64,000 bases of DNA from the NCBI RefSeq assembly GCF_900637955.1, contig NZ_LR134476.1, forward strand, positions 1-64,000. Reading direction: 5' to 3'. Of the stretch, positions 52,821 through 63,275 are shown piece by piece. The notes beneath the pieces are model-generated. The model did no database searches, was not told the origin of the DNA, and worked only from the letters and a program-made list of their open reading frames with translations. Position numbers and translations under genes: made by a program. Each line of letters starts with the position of its first letter. Position 1 is the first letter of the stretch. Source of the DNA: Trueperella bialowiezensis (GTDB lineage: Bacteria > Actinomycetota > Actinomycetes > Actinomycetales > Actinomycetaceae).

Positions 52821-53664
52821 CAACGGCCGCTTGATCTGGATTGCGGCGTTGATCGTCGGCCTGTTCGCGGGTTTCACGATCTCCGCTGTGCAATATCGGT
52901 TTGTGAACGCGAAGGATCCGCTCGTCGTCACGGTGGAAGGCGAGTTGGGCTCCCCGGTGACGGTGCGAACATCCGGATCGGCTTCGCGTGGAGCGCGAGA
53001 CACGATTGAGGTGCATAAGCAGGGCTCCGGCCGTGCCGTCAGCGACGGCCAAGTGCTAGCGCGCGTGACTAATTTTCGGATCACGCCTGGTAAGGATCCC
53101 TTGGAATCGGGTCAGTCGTACATTGTTGGTACAGCGCCTGAGGATATTCCCTCAGAGTTAACGGATTATATTCAAGGTAGAGCGGAAGGCAGCCGCGTTG
53201 TCGGCGTCGAACCGGAGGCCGGGTCAGCACTTGTGCGAGTGGTGGATATTTTGCCCACCGTCATCACTGGCGAACAGGCGGCTACGTCAGCAGGAGGCGG
53301 ACTTCCTGCACTTTCGGTCACCGACGCCGGTATCCCGGTGGTGAGTGCCGGCGGCGGTGAGGTTGGCACATATGCTCAAGTTGATCTGATCGAGGGGACG
53401 GGCGCTCAGATAGGGCCGCGTGACGTCGTCGCTGTGAACTACATGCTGATTGCCCCCGACGGCACAGTCAAAGAAAGCACGTGGGATCAAGCTTCGCCGA
53501 CCGTGCTGAATGTGGACGAGGTTTTCCCCGGTTTGCGTACCGGGCTGGTCGATTCACGGGTAGGTACGCGCATGGTGCTTGCCGTTCCGGCCGAACAGGC
53601 GCGCGGCGATTCCGATGTGGCGTTGGTGGTAGACGTGCTCGCTAAAGTGACGAGCGAACAATAA
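52813..53664 (+). CDS. Membrane-anchored FKBP-type peptidyl-prolyl isomerase
   Basis: 283 residues from GTG 52813, overlapping pafA by eight bases. One N-terminal membrane helix (LIWIAALIVGLFAGFTISAV) is not followed by a lipobox Cys. The C-terminal FKBP domain (about 190-280) has DVVAVNYMLIAPDGTVKEST and VFPGLRTGLVDSRVGTRMVLAVP. The part at 40-160 looks like a worn second FKBP copy. FKBP genes often follow pafA in actinobacteria; the link to pupylation is unknown. Confidence 0.88.
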   Translation: MHNNGRLIWIAALIVGLFAGFTISAVQYRFVNAKDPLVVTVEGELGSPVTVRTSGSASRGARDTIEVHKQGSGRAVSDGQVLARVTNFRITPGKDPLESGQSYIVGTAPEDIPSELTDYIQGRAEGSRVVGVEPEAGSALVRVVDILPTVITGEQAATSAGGGLPALSVTDAGIPVVSAGGGEVGTYAQVDLIEGTGAQIGPRDVVAVNYMLIAPDGTVKESTWDQASPTVLNVDEVFPGLRTGLVDSRVGTRMVLAVPAEQARGDSDVALVVDVLAKVTSEQ

Positions 53665-54220
53665 CGTCTGCATTCAGATGCGACGGGCACGCGTCAAGAA
53701 GTTCGGCTTCCTGGGCGGCCCAGGCATCCCAGTAATCTGACCAGTCGTACGGATCGCGAGCGCGCACCCGAGCTTTGCGCACTGACTCGGGTACGTCCAG
53801 CCACACGCTGAGGTCAAGGTGGGGTCGTATCTGTGCTGAGGTGGATCCGCAGCCGACGACGAAGACGACGTCGGAATCGCTGCGTTCCGGAATGGCGACG
53901 TGGGGACCCCACATGTTGTGCTCCCAATCCCAGATCGGCGCGCGCGTGTGGCCTTCGCGCCGAATATCGGCAACGATTGTGGCGACGTTACTGATGCCGG
54001 CGGTGAGTCCGTGCCAGCCAGCGATGTGGTTTTCTACTTCGAAGCTTGATGAGTTGCCAATCTCGTGTTCGAGTTGGGCAGCAAAACTGGTTTTTCCCGC
54101 TCCGGATCGCCCATCAATTCCGACGAGCACGGGAAGCCCCGGCCGGCGGGTCAGCTCGCGGATGCGGGCGGTGACTGCGGCAATAGCGCTGGCCGTGTTC
54201 ACTTCGTGGGCGTTTGTCAT
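53642..54220 (-). CDS. P-loop kinase (uridine kinase-like)
   Basis: 192 residues. Walker A GIDGRSGAGKTSFA is near residue 34, and WLDVPESVRKARVRARDPYDW resembles the lid of nucleoside kinases. Similar actinobacterial proteins are annotated as uridine kinase-like or AAA ATPases. The start ATG 54220 follows a TAGGCT element. The 3' end overlaps the convergent FKBP gene by 23 bases. Substrate unknown. Confidence 0.85.
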   Translation of the reverse strand: MTNAHEVNTASAIAAVTARIRELTRRPGLPVLVGIDGRSGAGKTSFAAQLEHEIGNSSSFEVENHIAGWHGLTAGISNVATIVADIRREGHTRAPIWDWEHNMWGPHVAIPERSDSDVVFVVGCGSTSAQIRPHLDLSVWLDVPESVRKARVRARDPYDWSDYWDAWAAQEAELLDACPSHLNADVIVRSSL

Positions 54221-54227
54221 AACGCAC

Positions 54228-54233
54228 AGCCTA
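54228..54233 (-). promoter_or_regulatory. -10 element of the P-loop kinase gene (TAGGCT, leaderless type)
   Basis: Minus-strand TAGGCT ends seven bases before ATG 54220. Confidence 0.5.
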
Positions 54234-54241
54234 ATTGGCGG

Positions 54242-54247
54242 TACGAT
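54242..54247 (+). promoter_or_regulatory. -10 element of the his-trp operon
   Basis: TACGAT lies 26 bases before ATG 54274, giving a leader of about 20 bases with the site GAAGGG. Confidence 0.35.
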
Positions 54248-54273
54248 ATTGCGGTAGTCAACGAAGGGTCATG

Positions 54274-55038
54274 ATGAGCACTCCAATTCGTATCATTCCA
54301 TGTCTGGACATCTCGCACGGGCGGGTTGTGAAAGGCGTCAATTTTGCACACTTGAAAGATGCGGGCGATCCGGTCGAGCTGGCAGCCCGCTATAGTGCGA
54401 TGGGCGCCGACGAGATCACGTTCTTGGATATTTCCGCGAGCGTGGAGGGCCGGGGCGCATTGCTTGACGTGTTGCGCAAGGCAGCGGGCGAAGTGAACGT
54501 GCCGCTGACGATTGGTGGCGGCGTGCGGAGCGTGGATGACGTGCGGGCGCTGCTCGGTGCTGGAGCCAACAAGGTGGGAATCAACACGGCCGCACTGGCT
54601 CGCCCGGAGTTGATCACCGAGGTCGCTGAAGAATTCGGCGGGGATGTCGTCACGCTGTCAGTTGATGCACGCCGGGAATCGGACATGGATTCTGGTTTCG
54701 GTGTGACGACTCATGGTGGCACGAGGTCGGCTGGCGTGGACGCGGTTGAGTGGGCCGTGCGCGCGGCGGAGCTCGGCGCGGGGGAAATCTTGCTTAATTC
54801 GATGGATGCGGATGGCACAACTGATGGCTTCGACATCGAACTGATCAGCAAGGTTCGTGACAAAGTTTCTGTTTCATTGATCGCCTCTGGCGGTGCGGGT
54901 ACGGCCGAGCATTTCGTGGACGCAGCCAGAGCGGGGGCCGACGCCGTGCTTGCTGCGTCCGTGTTCCACTTCGGCACGCTGACCGTGGCAGACGTCAAAG
55001 AAGCACTTGCGCAGGCTGGCTTCGAGGTACGCCTGTGA
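54274..55038 (+). CDS. hisF: Imidazole glycerol phosphate synthase subunit HisF
   Basis: 254 residues. ATG 54274 is chosen over 54271 for its distance to GAAGGG. The barrel has the catalytic Asp12 ([16 protein letters not shown]) and the second Asp in LSVDARRE, with phosphate loops IGGGVRS and ASGGAG. It makes imidazole glycerol phosphate and AICAR with HisH. First gene of the hisF-hisI-trp-lgt operon. Confidence 0.97.
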   Translation: MSTPIRIIPCLDISHGRVVKGVNFAHLKDAGDPVELAARYSAMGADEITFLDISASVEGRGALLDVLRKAAGEVNVPLTIGGGVRSVDDVRALLGAGANKVGINTAALARPELITEVAEEFGGDVVTLSVDARRESDMDSGFGVTTHGGTRSAGVDAVEWAVRAAELGAGEILLNSMDADGTTDGFDIELISKVRDKVSVSLIASGGAGTAEHFVDAARAGADAVLAASVFHFGTLTVADVKEALAQAGFEVRL

Positions 55039-55430
55039 CCGACGAGCTGACGAGCGAGGTTGCAGCCAAAGTAACGTTCGACGCGAACGGGCTTGTTCCA
55101 GCTATTATTCAAGACGCCGAGACCAAGGACGTGCTCATGCTCGGGTATATGAATAGCGTGGCGCTCGCCCGCACGCTGAGCTCGGGGCGCGTGTGGTTCT
55201 GGTCGCGTTCCCGCCAAGAATATTGGCGTAAAGGCGACACCTCGGGGGCTATTCAACTCGTGCACGGTGTGGAAGTAGATTGCGATGGCGACGCCCTGCT
55301 CGTGTCCGTCACTCAAAAGATCGCCGCGTGCCACACCGGCAAGTGGCGGTGTTTCGACGAAGGTGGCCAGCTGCCACTACGGCTTGAGACAACCGGGCAC
55401 ACAATACAGCGCGATAAGGAGAACACGTAG
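55035..55430 (+). CDS. hisI: Phosphoribosyl-AMP cyclohydrolase
   Basis: 131 residues from GTG 55035, overlapping hisF. Metal-site motifs are [36 protein letters not shown] and [10 protein letters not shown]. It carries out the third step of histidine synthesis. No HisE domain is fused. Confidence 0.96.
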   Translation: MTDELTSEVAAKVTFDANGLVPAIIQDAETKDVLMLGYMNSVALARTLSSGRVWFWSRSRQEYWRKGDTSGAIQLVHGVEVDCDGDALLVSVTQKIAACHTGKWRCFDEGGQLPLRLETTGHTIQRDKENT

Positions 55431-56977
55431 TGAAGAACCTGGAATGGGGTCAGATCTGGCCGAGCCTGAACGAATTTGCCGATCTCGGTAAGAGTCGGCG
55501 GGTGGTTCCGGTCGTCACGAAGATTCTTGTTGACGACGCCGCGCCCGTCGGCCTGTATCGTGCACTGGCAGACTCTCGGGTAGGAACGTTCCTGTTAGAA
55601 AGTGCCGAATCGGACGGCACGTGGTCACGGTGGTCGTTCATTGGCGTAGCAGCGCGGGCGTGGATGACCACCTTTGACGGCACAGCGACCTGGCATGGTG
55701 ATGTGCCAGAGGGCTTGCTTCGTGAAGGTACCACCATGGAGGTTCTCGAATCGGCACTCACCGAGCTGACGAGCGAACCGATCGACGGGCTACCCCCGCT
55801 CACCGGCGGACTCGTGGGCACGCTCGGCTGGGACACGCTCTACGACTGGTGGCCTGATCTGCGCAGGAAAGCTCCACAAGAACACACGACCCCAGACGCG
55901 GCACTGTGCTTGGCTGACGACCTCGTCGTCGTCGACCACCGGGAAAACTGCGTGTGGATCGTGGCCAACGCGATCAACCGAAATAACACGCCGGAGGGTA
56001 TCGAGCGCGCTTACGAAGACGCCGTGGCGCGCGTCCACGCGGTCCGCGAAAATCTCAACAGGCCGGCGTCTGCTCATGCGGCAACAATGAGCAACGTTCC
56101 CGCACCGCAGCCTCAGTGGCGTGTGAGCGAAGAAGAGTTCGTGGCGGCACTCGATAGGGCGAAGGCATACATTGAGGCGGGAGAAGCCGAGCAGATCGTC
56201 GTCTCGCAACGTGCCGATATCGACTCGCCGGCAGATCCGCTGGACGTCTACCGGGTGCTCAGAGCAATCAATCCGAGCCCTTACATGCTATTTTTGCGTT
56301 TGCCAGACGGCACCGAATCGGGATTCACGATTGTGGGATCCTCGCCAGAAACCCTTATCAGGGTCACCGATGGCCAGGCGATGACGTTCCCGATTGGCGG
56401 CACGCGCCCACGGCCAGCCGACCCGCTCGATGACGCGCGAGTCATCGAGGAACTCAAGGCCGACCCGAAGGAAGTCAACGAACACATGATGCTCGTTGAA
56501 CTATCAAAATCTGATCTCGCAAAAGTCTGTGATCCGCAGTCAATCGAAGTTGTGGATCTCATGGCAATTAAAGTGTTTTCACACGTCATCCACATTACGT
56601 CCACGGTGATTGGAACGCTCAACGAGGGGACGACAATCGCGGATTGCCTGGCGGCAACATTCCCCGCCGGCACGCTTTCTGGAAGCCCGAAACAGCGATC
56701 TGTTGAGATTATCGACGAACTGGAAGCCTCCCGCAGAGGAATTTTCGGCGGGGTGACGGGCTACTTTGACTTTTCAGGAAATGCTGACCTTGCGATCACG
56801 ATTCGTACCGCGATTGTTAAGGACGGCAAAGCAAGCGTGCAGGCCGGAGCCGGCGTCGTCGCCGAATCTGACTCGCACTACGAATATACGGAAACCCAAA
56901 ACAAGGCCGGAGCCGCGATACGGGCGATCCAGCTGGCGTCCCAGCTTTCGGAATCCGCTTTTTCGCCCGGCGCCTAA
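55430..56977 (+). CDS. trpE: Anthranilate synthase component I
   Basis: 515 residues from GTG 55430, overlapping hisI by one base. The tryptophan feedback element FLLESAES is near residue 54, and the chorismate-binding core has [30 protein letters not shown] and [11 protein letters not shown]. One oddity: the usual VDLARNDLGRV stretch reads [11 protein letters not shown], changing conserved Arg-Asn-Asp to Lys-Ser-Asp. No trpG is adjacent, so the glutaminase subunit must come from elsewhere. Confidence 0.9.
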   Translation: MKNLEWGQIWPSLNEFADLGKSRRVVPVVTKILVDDAAPVGLYRALADSRVGTFLLESAESDGTWSRWSFIGVAARAWMTTFDGTATWHGDVPEGLLREGTTMEVLESALTELTSEPIDGLPPLTGGLVGTLGWDTLYDWWPDLRRKAPQEHTTPDAALCLADDLVVVDHRENCVWIVANAINRNNTPEGIERAYEDAVARVHAVRENLNRPASAHAATMSNVPAPQPQWRVSEEEFVAALDRAKAYIEAGEAEQIVVSQRADIDSPADPLDVYRVLRAINPSPYMLFLRLPDGTESGFTIVGSSPETLIRVTDGQAMTFPIGGTRPRPADPLDDARVIEELKADPKEVNEHMMLVELSKSDLAKVCDPQSIEVVDLMAIKVFSHVIHITSTVIGTLNEGTTIADCLAATFPAGTLSGSPKQRSVEIIDELEASRRGIFGGVTGYFDFSGNADLAITIRTAIVKDGKASVQAGAGVVAESDSHYEYTETQNKAGAAIRAIQLASQLSESAFSPGA

Positions 56978-57011
56978 GCCCGGGTATGGTTGCCTGAGGG
57001 GAAGGATGGTT

Positions 57012-57827
57012 ATGACTGTTTTAGATGACATCATTGCTGGCGTTAGGGAAGATCTCGCGCTGCGGGAAGCCGCGGTGAGCCTAGATGAGCTCAAGGAACA
57101 AGCGGCAAAGGTACGCAGCCCGCTCAACGTGATTGACGCGCTTAAACCACCCGGCGAGCACCGTAGCGTTCAGGTGATTGCTGAAGTCAAACGCCGCAGC
57201 CCCTCGAAAGGCGCTTTGGCCGACATCCCGGATCCAGCCGATCTTGCCGGCATTTACGAAGAAGGTGGCGCCGCCGTCATCTCCGTACTGACAGAACAGC
57301 GCCGCTTTAGCGGCACGCTCGCGGATTTGGACGCCGTCCGGGCTCGCGTTGATATCCCGGTGCTGCGCAAAGACTTCGTCGTCACTCCCTATCAGATTTG
57401 GGAAGCGCGGGCACATGGAGCGGACATGGTGCTCATCATCGTCGCAGCGCTCGAACAGAACGTACTCACCTCCCTCGTCGAGCGAGTCCATTCGTTGGGG
57501 ATGACAGCCCTCGTGGAAGCGCATAACCGTGAAGAAGCTATCCGCGGACTCGACGCGGGCGCCCAGGTGCTCGGAATTAATGCGCGCAACCTCAAGACAC
57601 TCGACGTCGACATGGCAACGTTCGACAGGGTTGTCGACGTCGTGCCCGATTCGGTGGTGAAAGTGGCCGAATCCGGCGTGGCGTCTACGAACGACATGCT
57701 CAACTATGCGCGCTCCGGTGCTGACGCCGTGCTCATGGGAGAAGTCCTCGTGACCGACGGTAACCCGCTGCAAGCCGTCCGTGACATGGTGGCTGCCGGT
57801 CAGCACCCCTCGCTTAACTCGAATTAA
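57012..57827 (+). CDS. trpC: Indole-3-glycerol phosphate synthase
   Basis: 271 residues from ATG 57012, with GGGGAAGG at seven bases; ATG 57006 is in frame too. Barrel motifs [13 protein letters not shown] (catalytic Lys), LRKDFVV, and KVAESGVAS are complete. It closes CdRP to indole glycerol phosphate. trpF is not present in the window, as expected where PriA serves both pathways. Confidence 0.96.
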   Translation: MTVLDDIIAGVREDLALREAAVSLDELKEQAAKVRSPLNVIDALKPPGEHRSVQVIAEVKRRSPSKGALADIPDPADLAGIYEEGGAAVISVLTEQRRFSGTLADLDAVRARVDIPVLRKDFVVTPYQIWEARAHGADMVLIIVAALEQNVLTSLVERVHSLGMTALVEAHNREEAIRGLDAGAQVLGINARNLKTLDVDMATFDRVVDVVPDSVVKVAESGVASTNDMLNYARSGADAVLMGEVLVTDGNPLQAVRDMVAAGQHPSLNSN

Positions 57828-57838
57828 AAGAAGGATCG

Positions 57839-59065
57839 ATGAAACTATCTGAAGAAACAGGCCCATACTTCGGGCAGTTCGGTGGGCGCTTCATTCCCGA
57901 AGCCCTCATGAAAGCACTGACAGATTTGGAAGAGGGCTGGATCAAGCTGAAAGACGACCCGTCTTTCGTGGCAGAACTCGATCACCTGCACCGTACGTAC
58001 ACTGGCCGCCCGTCGATCATCACCGAAGCGAAGAATTTTGGTGAGCGCTACTGCGGGGGAGCGCGCATCATTTTGAAGCGCGAGGATCTCAACCACACGG
58101 GCGCTCACAAGATCAACAACGTGCTCGGCCAGGCGCTCCTGACTCGTTCGATTGGTAAGAAACGAGTGATCGCCGAGACGGGCGCCGGTCAGCACGGAGT
58201 TGCCACGGCTACCGCGGCCGCACTGCTCGGGCTGGAATGCGTGGTCTACATGGGAGCGAAAGACGTCCAGCGGCAAGCTCTGAACGTGGCTCGAATGGAA
58301 CTGCTCGGAGCTAAGGTGGTCTCGGTCGAATCCGGGTCTCAAACCCTCAAGGACGCGATCAACGAGGCTTTCCGTGATTGGGTAACCAACGTTGAAACCA
58401 CGAACTACGTATTCGGAACTGCGGCGGGCCCGCACCCATTCCCCAGCCTCGTACGCGATTTGCAGCGCATTATTGGCGATGAGGCTCGCGCACAGATTCT
58501 GGATCTGACGGGTGAGCTTCCCGACGTCGTCACCGCGTGCGTAGGCGGCGGGTCGAACGCGATCGGAATGTTCACGGCCTTCCTTGATGATCCGACCGTG
58601 CGCATCATCGGCGGGGAAGCAGCTGGCGACGGCTTTGAGACCGGCCGCCATGCTGCATCGATCACGCAAGGTGATGTGGGCGTGTTGCACGGCGCGAAAA
58701 CCTACGTTCTCCAAGACGAGGACGGGCAAACAGTTGAATCCGTGTCGATCTCGGCCGGCCTCGACTACCCTGGCGTTGGCCCGCAGCATGCGGCGCTTGC
58801 TGCCTCGGGCCGCGTTGAATATTGGCCGGTGAGCGACGCCGAAGCGATGGATGCCTTTGCGAAACTATCGCGTTCCGAAGGTATTATTCCTGCGATCGAG
58901 TCCGCGCACGCGCTCGCCATCGCTATCAAAGTGGGTAACGAAGCGGCTGCCAAGGGAGAGAAGATCACGATCGCTGTCTCGCTATCTGGCCGCGGTGATA
59001 AAGACATGTCCACAGCGATTGACTACTTCGGGCTCGGGCACGGCACCAAGGGGGAGGACCTATGA
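57839..59065 (+). CDS. trpB: Tryptophan synthase beta chain
   Basis: 408 residues. The PLP lysine is Lys91 in GAHKINN, and the phosphate-binding loop is [11 protein letters not shown]. It starts 11 bases after trpC with AAGAAGG upstream and overlaps trpA by four bases. The beta chain joins indole and serine. Confidence 0.97.
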   Translation: MKLSEETGPYFGQFGGRFIPEALMKALTDLEEGWIKLKDDPSFVAELDHLHRTYTGRPSIITEAKNFGERYCGGARIILKREDLNHTGAHKINNVLGQALLTRSIGKKRVIAETGAGQHGVATATAAALLGLECVVYMGAKDVQRQALNVARMELLGAKVVSVESGSQTLKDAINEAFRDWVTNVETTNYVFGTAAGPHPFPSLVRDLQRIIGDEARAQILDLTGELPDVVTACVGGGSNAIGMFTAFLDDPTVRIIGGEAAGDGFETGRHAASITQGDVGVLHGAKTYVLQDEDGQTVESVSISAGLDYPGVGPQHAALAASGRVEYWPVSDAEAMDAFAKLSRSEGIIPAIESAHALAIAIKVGNEAAAKGEKITIAVSLSGRGDKDMSTAIDYFGLGHGTKGEDL

Positions 59066-59871
59066 CGGTTTACGTTGCAGACAAGATCGACGCCGCACGG
59101 AACAATAACCACGCGGCCTTCATCGCTTACCTGTCTGGCGGATTCCCCTCCGTGCAAGCCTCTATTGATGCAGCGAAAGCCGTGGTTGATGCTGGCGCCG
59201 ATATCATCGAAATCGGGTTCCCATACTCGGATCCGACTATGGATGGAGTCATCATCCAAGAATCCGGCCAAAAGGCATTGGACCGCGGGCTGAAGCGAGC
59301 GGACATGTTCCGGATCGTCGAAGAAATCGCAGCCACCGGCGCCGCGGTCGCCATCATGACCTACTACAACCCGGTCTTCGTCTACGGTGTAGACAACTTT
59401 GCCCGCGACCTCGCAAACGCCGGGGGAGCCGGTCTCATTACGCCAGATCTCATCCCAGAAGAGGCAGGCGAATGGATCGAGGCGTCCAACAAGTACGATT
59501 TGGATCGAATCTTCCTCGTGGCGCCCACGTCGACCGACGAACGTATTAAGAAGACGGTCGATGCCACCCGTGGTTTCGTCTACGCGGCCTCACGCATGGG
59601 CGTGACAGGTCTGCGCAGCTCGGTGGAATCGTCCGCAGAGCAGTTGGTGCAGCGCACCCGTGCGGCTGGCGCTGAAAACGTCTGCGTCGGCATCGGCGTG
59701 TCGAACCGGCAACAGGCCGAAGAGGTGGCACAGTACGCCGACGGCGTGATCGTCGGCTCCGCGCTTGTGCAGACGCTTGTCAACAACGACGGCAACACGA
59801 GCGCGGGCCTTCGCGAACTGCACGCAGTGGCCAGCGATATTGCGGCTGGCGCTCACACGAAGAGAGCATAG
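59062..59871 (+). CDS. trpA: Tryptophan synthase alpha chain
   Basis: 269 residues. Catalytic Glu50 ([10 protein letters not shown]) and Asp61 (TMDG) correspond to Glu49 and Asp60 of the E. coli enzyme. It releases indole for the beta chain. The end is six bases from lgt. Confidence 0.96.
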   Translation: MTVYVADKIDAARNNNHAAFIAYLSGGFPSVQASIDAAKAVVDAGADIIEIGFPYSDPTMDGVIIQESGQKALDRGLKRADMFRIVEEIAATGAAVAIMTYYNPVFVYGVDNFARDLANAGGAGLITPDLIPEEAGEWIEASNKYDLDRIFLVAPTSTDERIKKTVDATRGFVYAASRMGVTGLRSSVESSAEQLVQRTRAAGAENVCVGIGVSNRQQAEEVAQYADGVIVGSALVQTLVNNDGNTSAGLRELHAVASDIAAGAHTKRA

Positions 59872-59877
59872 GACACC

Positions 59878-60855
59878 ATGTACCTGTCGATTCCCTCGCC
59901 CTCGATTAATTCGATATCGCTGGGCCCTCTGGAGATTCGGTTTTACGCCCTGTTTATTGTTGCCGGAATTATCGTGGCCTGGTGGATCGCAGATCGGCGG
60001 TATGTGCGCCGCGGTGGCCCGGAGGAGGTGTCGATCGACGTCGCCGTGTGGATGGTGCTCTTCGGAATCGTGGGTGCGCGAATCTATCACGTCATCACCA
60101 CGCCGGATCCGTATTTCGGTCCGAATGGAGACCCGCTGAAAGCGCTGCGCATCTGGGAAGGTGGCCTCGGAATTTGGGGTGGTGTGGCGCTTGGCGCGCT
60201 GGGCGGGTTCATCGCGCTTCATCGGCGCGGCCTGCGCTTTGCACCCTTTGCCGACGCCGCAGTACCCGGAGTCTTGGTTGCACAGGGGATCGGCCGCTTC
60301 GGCAACTACTTCAACCAGGAACTGTTCGGCAAACCGACGGATCTGCCGTGGGCGCTAGAAATTGACGATTCCCGTATACCGCCAGGCTTTGCTCCCGGCA
60401 CCACCTTCCATCCGACCTTCCTGTATGAGGCGCTGTGGGTGTTCGCGATGGCAGGGCTGCTCATCTGGCTGGAACGCCGGTTCCGTTTCCGCGGCGGGCA
60501 AACCGCGCTCATGTACATCATTTTGTACACTGCCGGGCGCGTGTGGATCGAAAACCTGCGCATCGACGAGGCCCAGATTATTGCTGGCCTGAGGCTGAAC
60601 GTGTGGACGTCGATCATCGTGTTGGTGTGCGCTGTGATCGCCTTCGTTGCCCTCAGTAGGTACCTCAACGATAGGCCAGAGCTGGCAGACATCTACCTGC
60701 CGGGACACGGACCGGCAGACGCCGATGACACCGCCGAGCCGGCCGATGACCTCGCGTCTACCGAGGGCGACGACGATACGGGTACCGAGACCGAGACGGA
60801 CAGGTCCGATACGGTTATGGCAGATAAGAATAAGGCCGACACGCCCGAGGCCTAA
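59878..60855 (+). CDS. lgt: Prolipoprotein diacylglyceryl transferase
   Basis: 325 residues with about seven membrane helices. The Lgt signature GRFGNYFNQELFG is near residue 140. WEGGLGIWGG has Trp where E. coli has the His103 of its HGG motif; I recall the same change in other actinobacterial Lgt proteins. A cytoplasmic acidic tail of about 55 residues (Asp, Glu, Thr-rich) ends the protein. It adds diacylglycerol to the lipobox Cys. The trpA-lgt order matches M. tuberculosis. Confidence 0.93.
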   Translation: MYLSIPSPSINSISLGPLEIRFYALFIVAGIIVAWWIADRRYVRRGGPEEVSIDVAVWMVLFGIVGARIYHVITTPDPYFGPNGDPLKALRIWEGGLGIWGGVALGALGGFIALHRRGLRFAPFADAAVPGVLVAQGIGRFGNYFNQELFGKPTDLPWALEIDDSRIPPGFAPGTTFHPTFLYEALWVFAMAGLLIWLERRFRFRGGQTALMYIILYTAGRVWIENLRIDEAQIIAGLRLNVWTSIIVLVCAVIAFVALSRYLNDRPELADIYLPGHGPADADDTAEPADDLASTEGDDDTGTETETDRSDTVMADKNKADTPEA

Positions 60856-60898
60856 AACTCGGCTGGCACTTCGGGAGCGTAACCGGGCACACATCGGG

Positions 60899-60904
60899 TA
60901 TGGT
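60899..60904 (+). promoter_or_regulatory. -10 element of pyk (leaderless type)
   Basis: TATGGT ends six bases before ATG 60911. Confidence 0.45.
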
Positions 60905-60910
60905 GGAAGC

Positions 60911-62338
60911 ATGCGTAGAGCAAAGATCGTTTGTACCCTTGGTCCAGCAACAGATACGAAAGAACGAATTGTTGAACTCGTTCAGGCGGGCATGAATGTA
61001 GCTCGTATTAACGCATCCCACGGAACGCATGCCGAGCATGAAAAGCGAATCACGTGGGTGCGGGAAGCAGCCGAAGATACTGGTAAGGCAGTCGCCGTGC
61101 TCGTCGACTTGCAAGGGCCAAAGATCCGGCTTGGTACTTTTGAATCCGGCCCGGTGCTGCTCGAGCAGGGCGATATCTTCACGATCACTACAGAGGACGT
61201 GCCTGGCGATAAGGAGCTCGTCTCCACCACGTTCAAAGGACTCCCCGGTGATTGCAACCCTGGTGACCTCATTCTTATTGACGACGGCAAGGTTCAGGTT
61301 CGCGTGAAGGAAGTGAACGGACCGGAGGTCGTGACCGAAGTTCTCATTGGTGGAACAGTCTCGAACAATAAGGGCGTGAATCTTCCCGGCGTGGCCGTCT
61401 CGGTTCCGGCACTGTCCGAAAAAGACAAGGTCGATCTGGAATGGGCACTCGAATACGGGGTTGATATTTGCGCGCTGTCTTTCGTTCGCTCTGCTGATGA
61501 TGTCAAGGATGTCCACGCGATTATGGACATGGTTGGGCGCCGGATCCCCGTTATCGCCAAGATCGAAAAGCCGCAGGCAGTCACTGTGCTGGAAGAGATC
61601 GTGCGCGCATTTGACGGCATCATGGTGGCCCGTGGTGACCTTGGTGTTGAGCTACCGCTCCAGCAGGTGCCCATCGTGCAAAAGAGGGCGATCAACACGG
61701 CGCGGCGCAACTCGAAGCCGGTTATCGTTGCAACCCAGGTCTTGGAATCGATGATTACTTCTCCGACCCCGACACGCGCAGAGACCTCCGATTGTGCGAA
61801 CGCGATTTTGGATGGCGCGGACGCCGTCATGCTCTCGGGCGAAACATCGGTGGGTCGCTATCCGGTGATCTGTGTACAGACGATGGCCTCGATTATTGAA
61901 TTCACGGAAGAACACGGTTTGGAGTCGATCCCGCGGATCGGCAACCTGCACCGTACGCGGAACGGCGTGATCACCCGGTCCGCTGTGGACATCGGCGAAG
62001 CGCTCGGCGTGAAGTACCTGGCCGTGTTTACATCGTCGGGGCAAACTGCTCGCCGAATGGCACGCTTGCGCGCGCGTATCCCGTTGCTCGTGTTTACGCC
62101 GTCGGCGGATGTGCGCCAGCGTCTGGAGCTGACGTGGGGCGTGCAATCGCTTATCACCCCGGAAGTGGCCAATACTGATGAGATGGTCGCGCAGGTGGAC
62201 GTCATGCTCCGTGAACGCGGACTTGCAGAAGACGGCGATCGCGTGGTCATCGTGTCCGGGATGCCGCCGGGCAAGGTTGGTTCGACGAACACGATTCGCA
62301 TCCATAAGATGGGCGAAGGGTTCCTCGGGGACGCCTAA
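60911..62338 (+). CDS. pyk: Pyruvate kinase
   Basis: 475 residues from ATG 60911; the long open reading from 60647 lies within lgt and is rejected. Motifs RRAKIVCTLGPAT, the catalytic IAKIEKPQAV and MVARGDLGVELPLQQVP are complete, and the C-terminal domain (about 345-475) is full length. It turns phosphoenolpyruvate and ADP into pyruvate and ATP. Confidence 0.97.
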   Translation: MRRAKIVCTLGPATDTKERIVELVQAGMNVARINASHGTHAEHEKRITWVREAAEDTGKAVAVLVDLQGPKIRLGTFESGPVLLEQGDIFTITTEDVPGDKELVSTTFKGLPGDCNPGDLILIDDGKVQVRVKEVNGPEVVTEVLIGGTVSNNKGVNLPGVAVSVPALSEKDKVDLEWALEYGVDICALSFVRSADDVKDVHAIMDMVGRRIPVIAKIEKPQAVTVLEEIVRAFDGIMVARGDLGVELPLQQVPIVQKRAINTARRNSKPVIVATQVLESMITSPTPTRAETSDCANAILDGADAVMLSGETSVGRYPVICVQTMASIIEFTEEHGLESIPRIGNLHRTRNGVITRSAVDIGEALGVKYLAVFTSSGQTARRMARLRARIPLLVFTPSADVRQRLELTWGVQSLITPEVANTDEMVAQVDVMLRERGLAEDGDRVVIVSGMPPGKVGSTNTIRIHKMGEGFLGDA

Positions 62339-62431
62339 ATACGATAGGTATATCGGCGCCGATGTGAGCAATCTCCGCCTGTGCGGGCGATACTTTGTGT
62401 CCGCGGCGAAGTAAAATCGGTAAGGTCCACT

Positions 62432-62513
62432 GCTCCTGTGGTGGAACTGGCAGACACACTGCACTCAAAATGCAGCGCCGAAAGGCATGCGGGTTCGAAT
62501 CCCGCCGGGAGCA
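62432..62513 (+). tRNA. tRNA-Leu (anticodon CAA)
   Basis: 82 bases, class II. Acceptor GCTCCTG pairs with CGGGAGC (one wobble), anticodon stem CTGCA/TGCAG with loop CTCAAAA and anticodon CAA at 62466-62468, T-arm GCGGG TTCGAAT CCCGC, long variable arm with a GAAA loop. CCA is not encoded. TAAAAT at 62412-62417 may be its -10. It reads UUG. Confidence 0.96.
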
Positions 62514-62573
62514 CTTCAGCGCACTGATTTGTGCAACACGCACTAAAACCGCCCACGTCAGGGCCCTGATTTG

Positions 62574-62579
62574 TAGTAT
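62574..62579 (+). promoter_or_regulatory. -10 element of pdtaR
   Basis: TAGTAT lies 54 bases before GTG 62634, giving a leader of roughly 48 bases with a GGAGG site. Confidence 0.35.
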
Positions 62580-62633
62580 TAATTCGATAGCGCCTTTATG
62601 GTGCTGGAAAGTACAGTGCGATCGGAGGAACGC

Positions 62634-63275
62634 GTGAAAGACGCAGTGGCGGGTGCCAAAGTAGAAAAGATCAAAGACGATACAGACCCCGCAACCGTGC
62701 GTGCCATCGTCGTCGAAGACGAGACGCTCATTCGCTTGGATATCGTTGAAACGTTAGAAGATGCCGGATATACCGTAGTAGCCGAAGGTGCGACTGGCGA
62801 TGAGGCCGTCGCATTGGCTGAAGAGCACGATCCGGATCTCATCGTCATGGACGTGAAAATGCCGGGGATGGATGGGATCAGCGCGGCGGAACGTATTTTG
62901 AACGACCATCACACGGCTATCGTGATGCTGACCGCCTTCTCGCAGAAGGAACTTGTGGAGCGGGCTCGGGACGCGGGTGCGATGGCCTACGTGGTTAAAC
63001 CATTTACGCCGGAGGATCTCGTGCCTGCGGTTGAAATCGCGCTGTCGCGTTCGAAGGAGATCGCATCCTTGGAAAAGGAAGTGGCTACACTTGCGGAAAA
63101 GTTCGAGACGCGTAAGCGAGTGGATCAGGCGAAGGGTCTTCTGCAGCAGAAGATGGGTTTGACTGAGCCGGAAGCGTTCAGGTGGATTCAAAAGACGTCA
63201 ATGGATCGGCGCCTGACAATGCGTGAAGTTGCGGACGCCGTCGTCGAACAGGTTGGCGGCAACAAGGACGCCTAG
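62634..63275 (+). CDS. pdtaR: ANTAR-domain response regulator PdtaR
   Basis: 213 residues from GTG 62634, five bases after GGAGG; ATG 62598 is also in frame but has no site. The receiver domain has the phospho-acceptor Asp73 (LIVMDVKMPGMDG) and Lys122 (YVVKPF). The C-terminal ANTAR RNA-binding domain (about 145-210) has RVDQAKGLLQQKMGLTEPEAFRWIQ in outline. Such proteins prevent transcription termination by binding paired RNA hairpins. The kinase gene pdtaS is not in the window, as in M. tuberculosis where the two are apart. Confidence 0.93.
   Translation: MKDAVAGAKVEKIKDDTDPATVRAIVVEDETLIRLDIVETLEDAGYTVVAEGATGDEAVALAEEHDPDLIVMDVKMPGMDGISAAERILNDHHTAIVMLTAFSQKELVERARDAGAMAYVVKPFTPEDLVPAVEIALSRSKEIASLEKEVATLAEKFETRKRVDQAKGLLQQKMGLTEPEAFRWIQKTSMDRRLTMREVADAVVEQVGGNKDA

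Noticed and set aside
55431-57011. trpE as a pseudogene because of the altered RND motif
   Set aside because: The frame is full length, with the feedback element and the rest of the active site intact, and it is coupled to both neighbours.
60647-60910. 88-residue N-terminal extension of pyruvate kinase
   Set aside because: It lies in lgt in another frame, and the family start RRAKIVCTLGPAT follows ATG 60911 directly.
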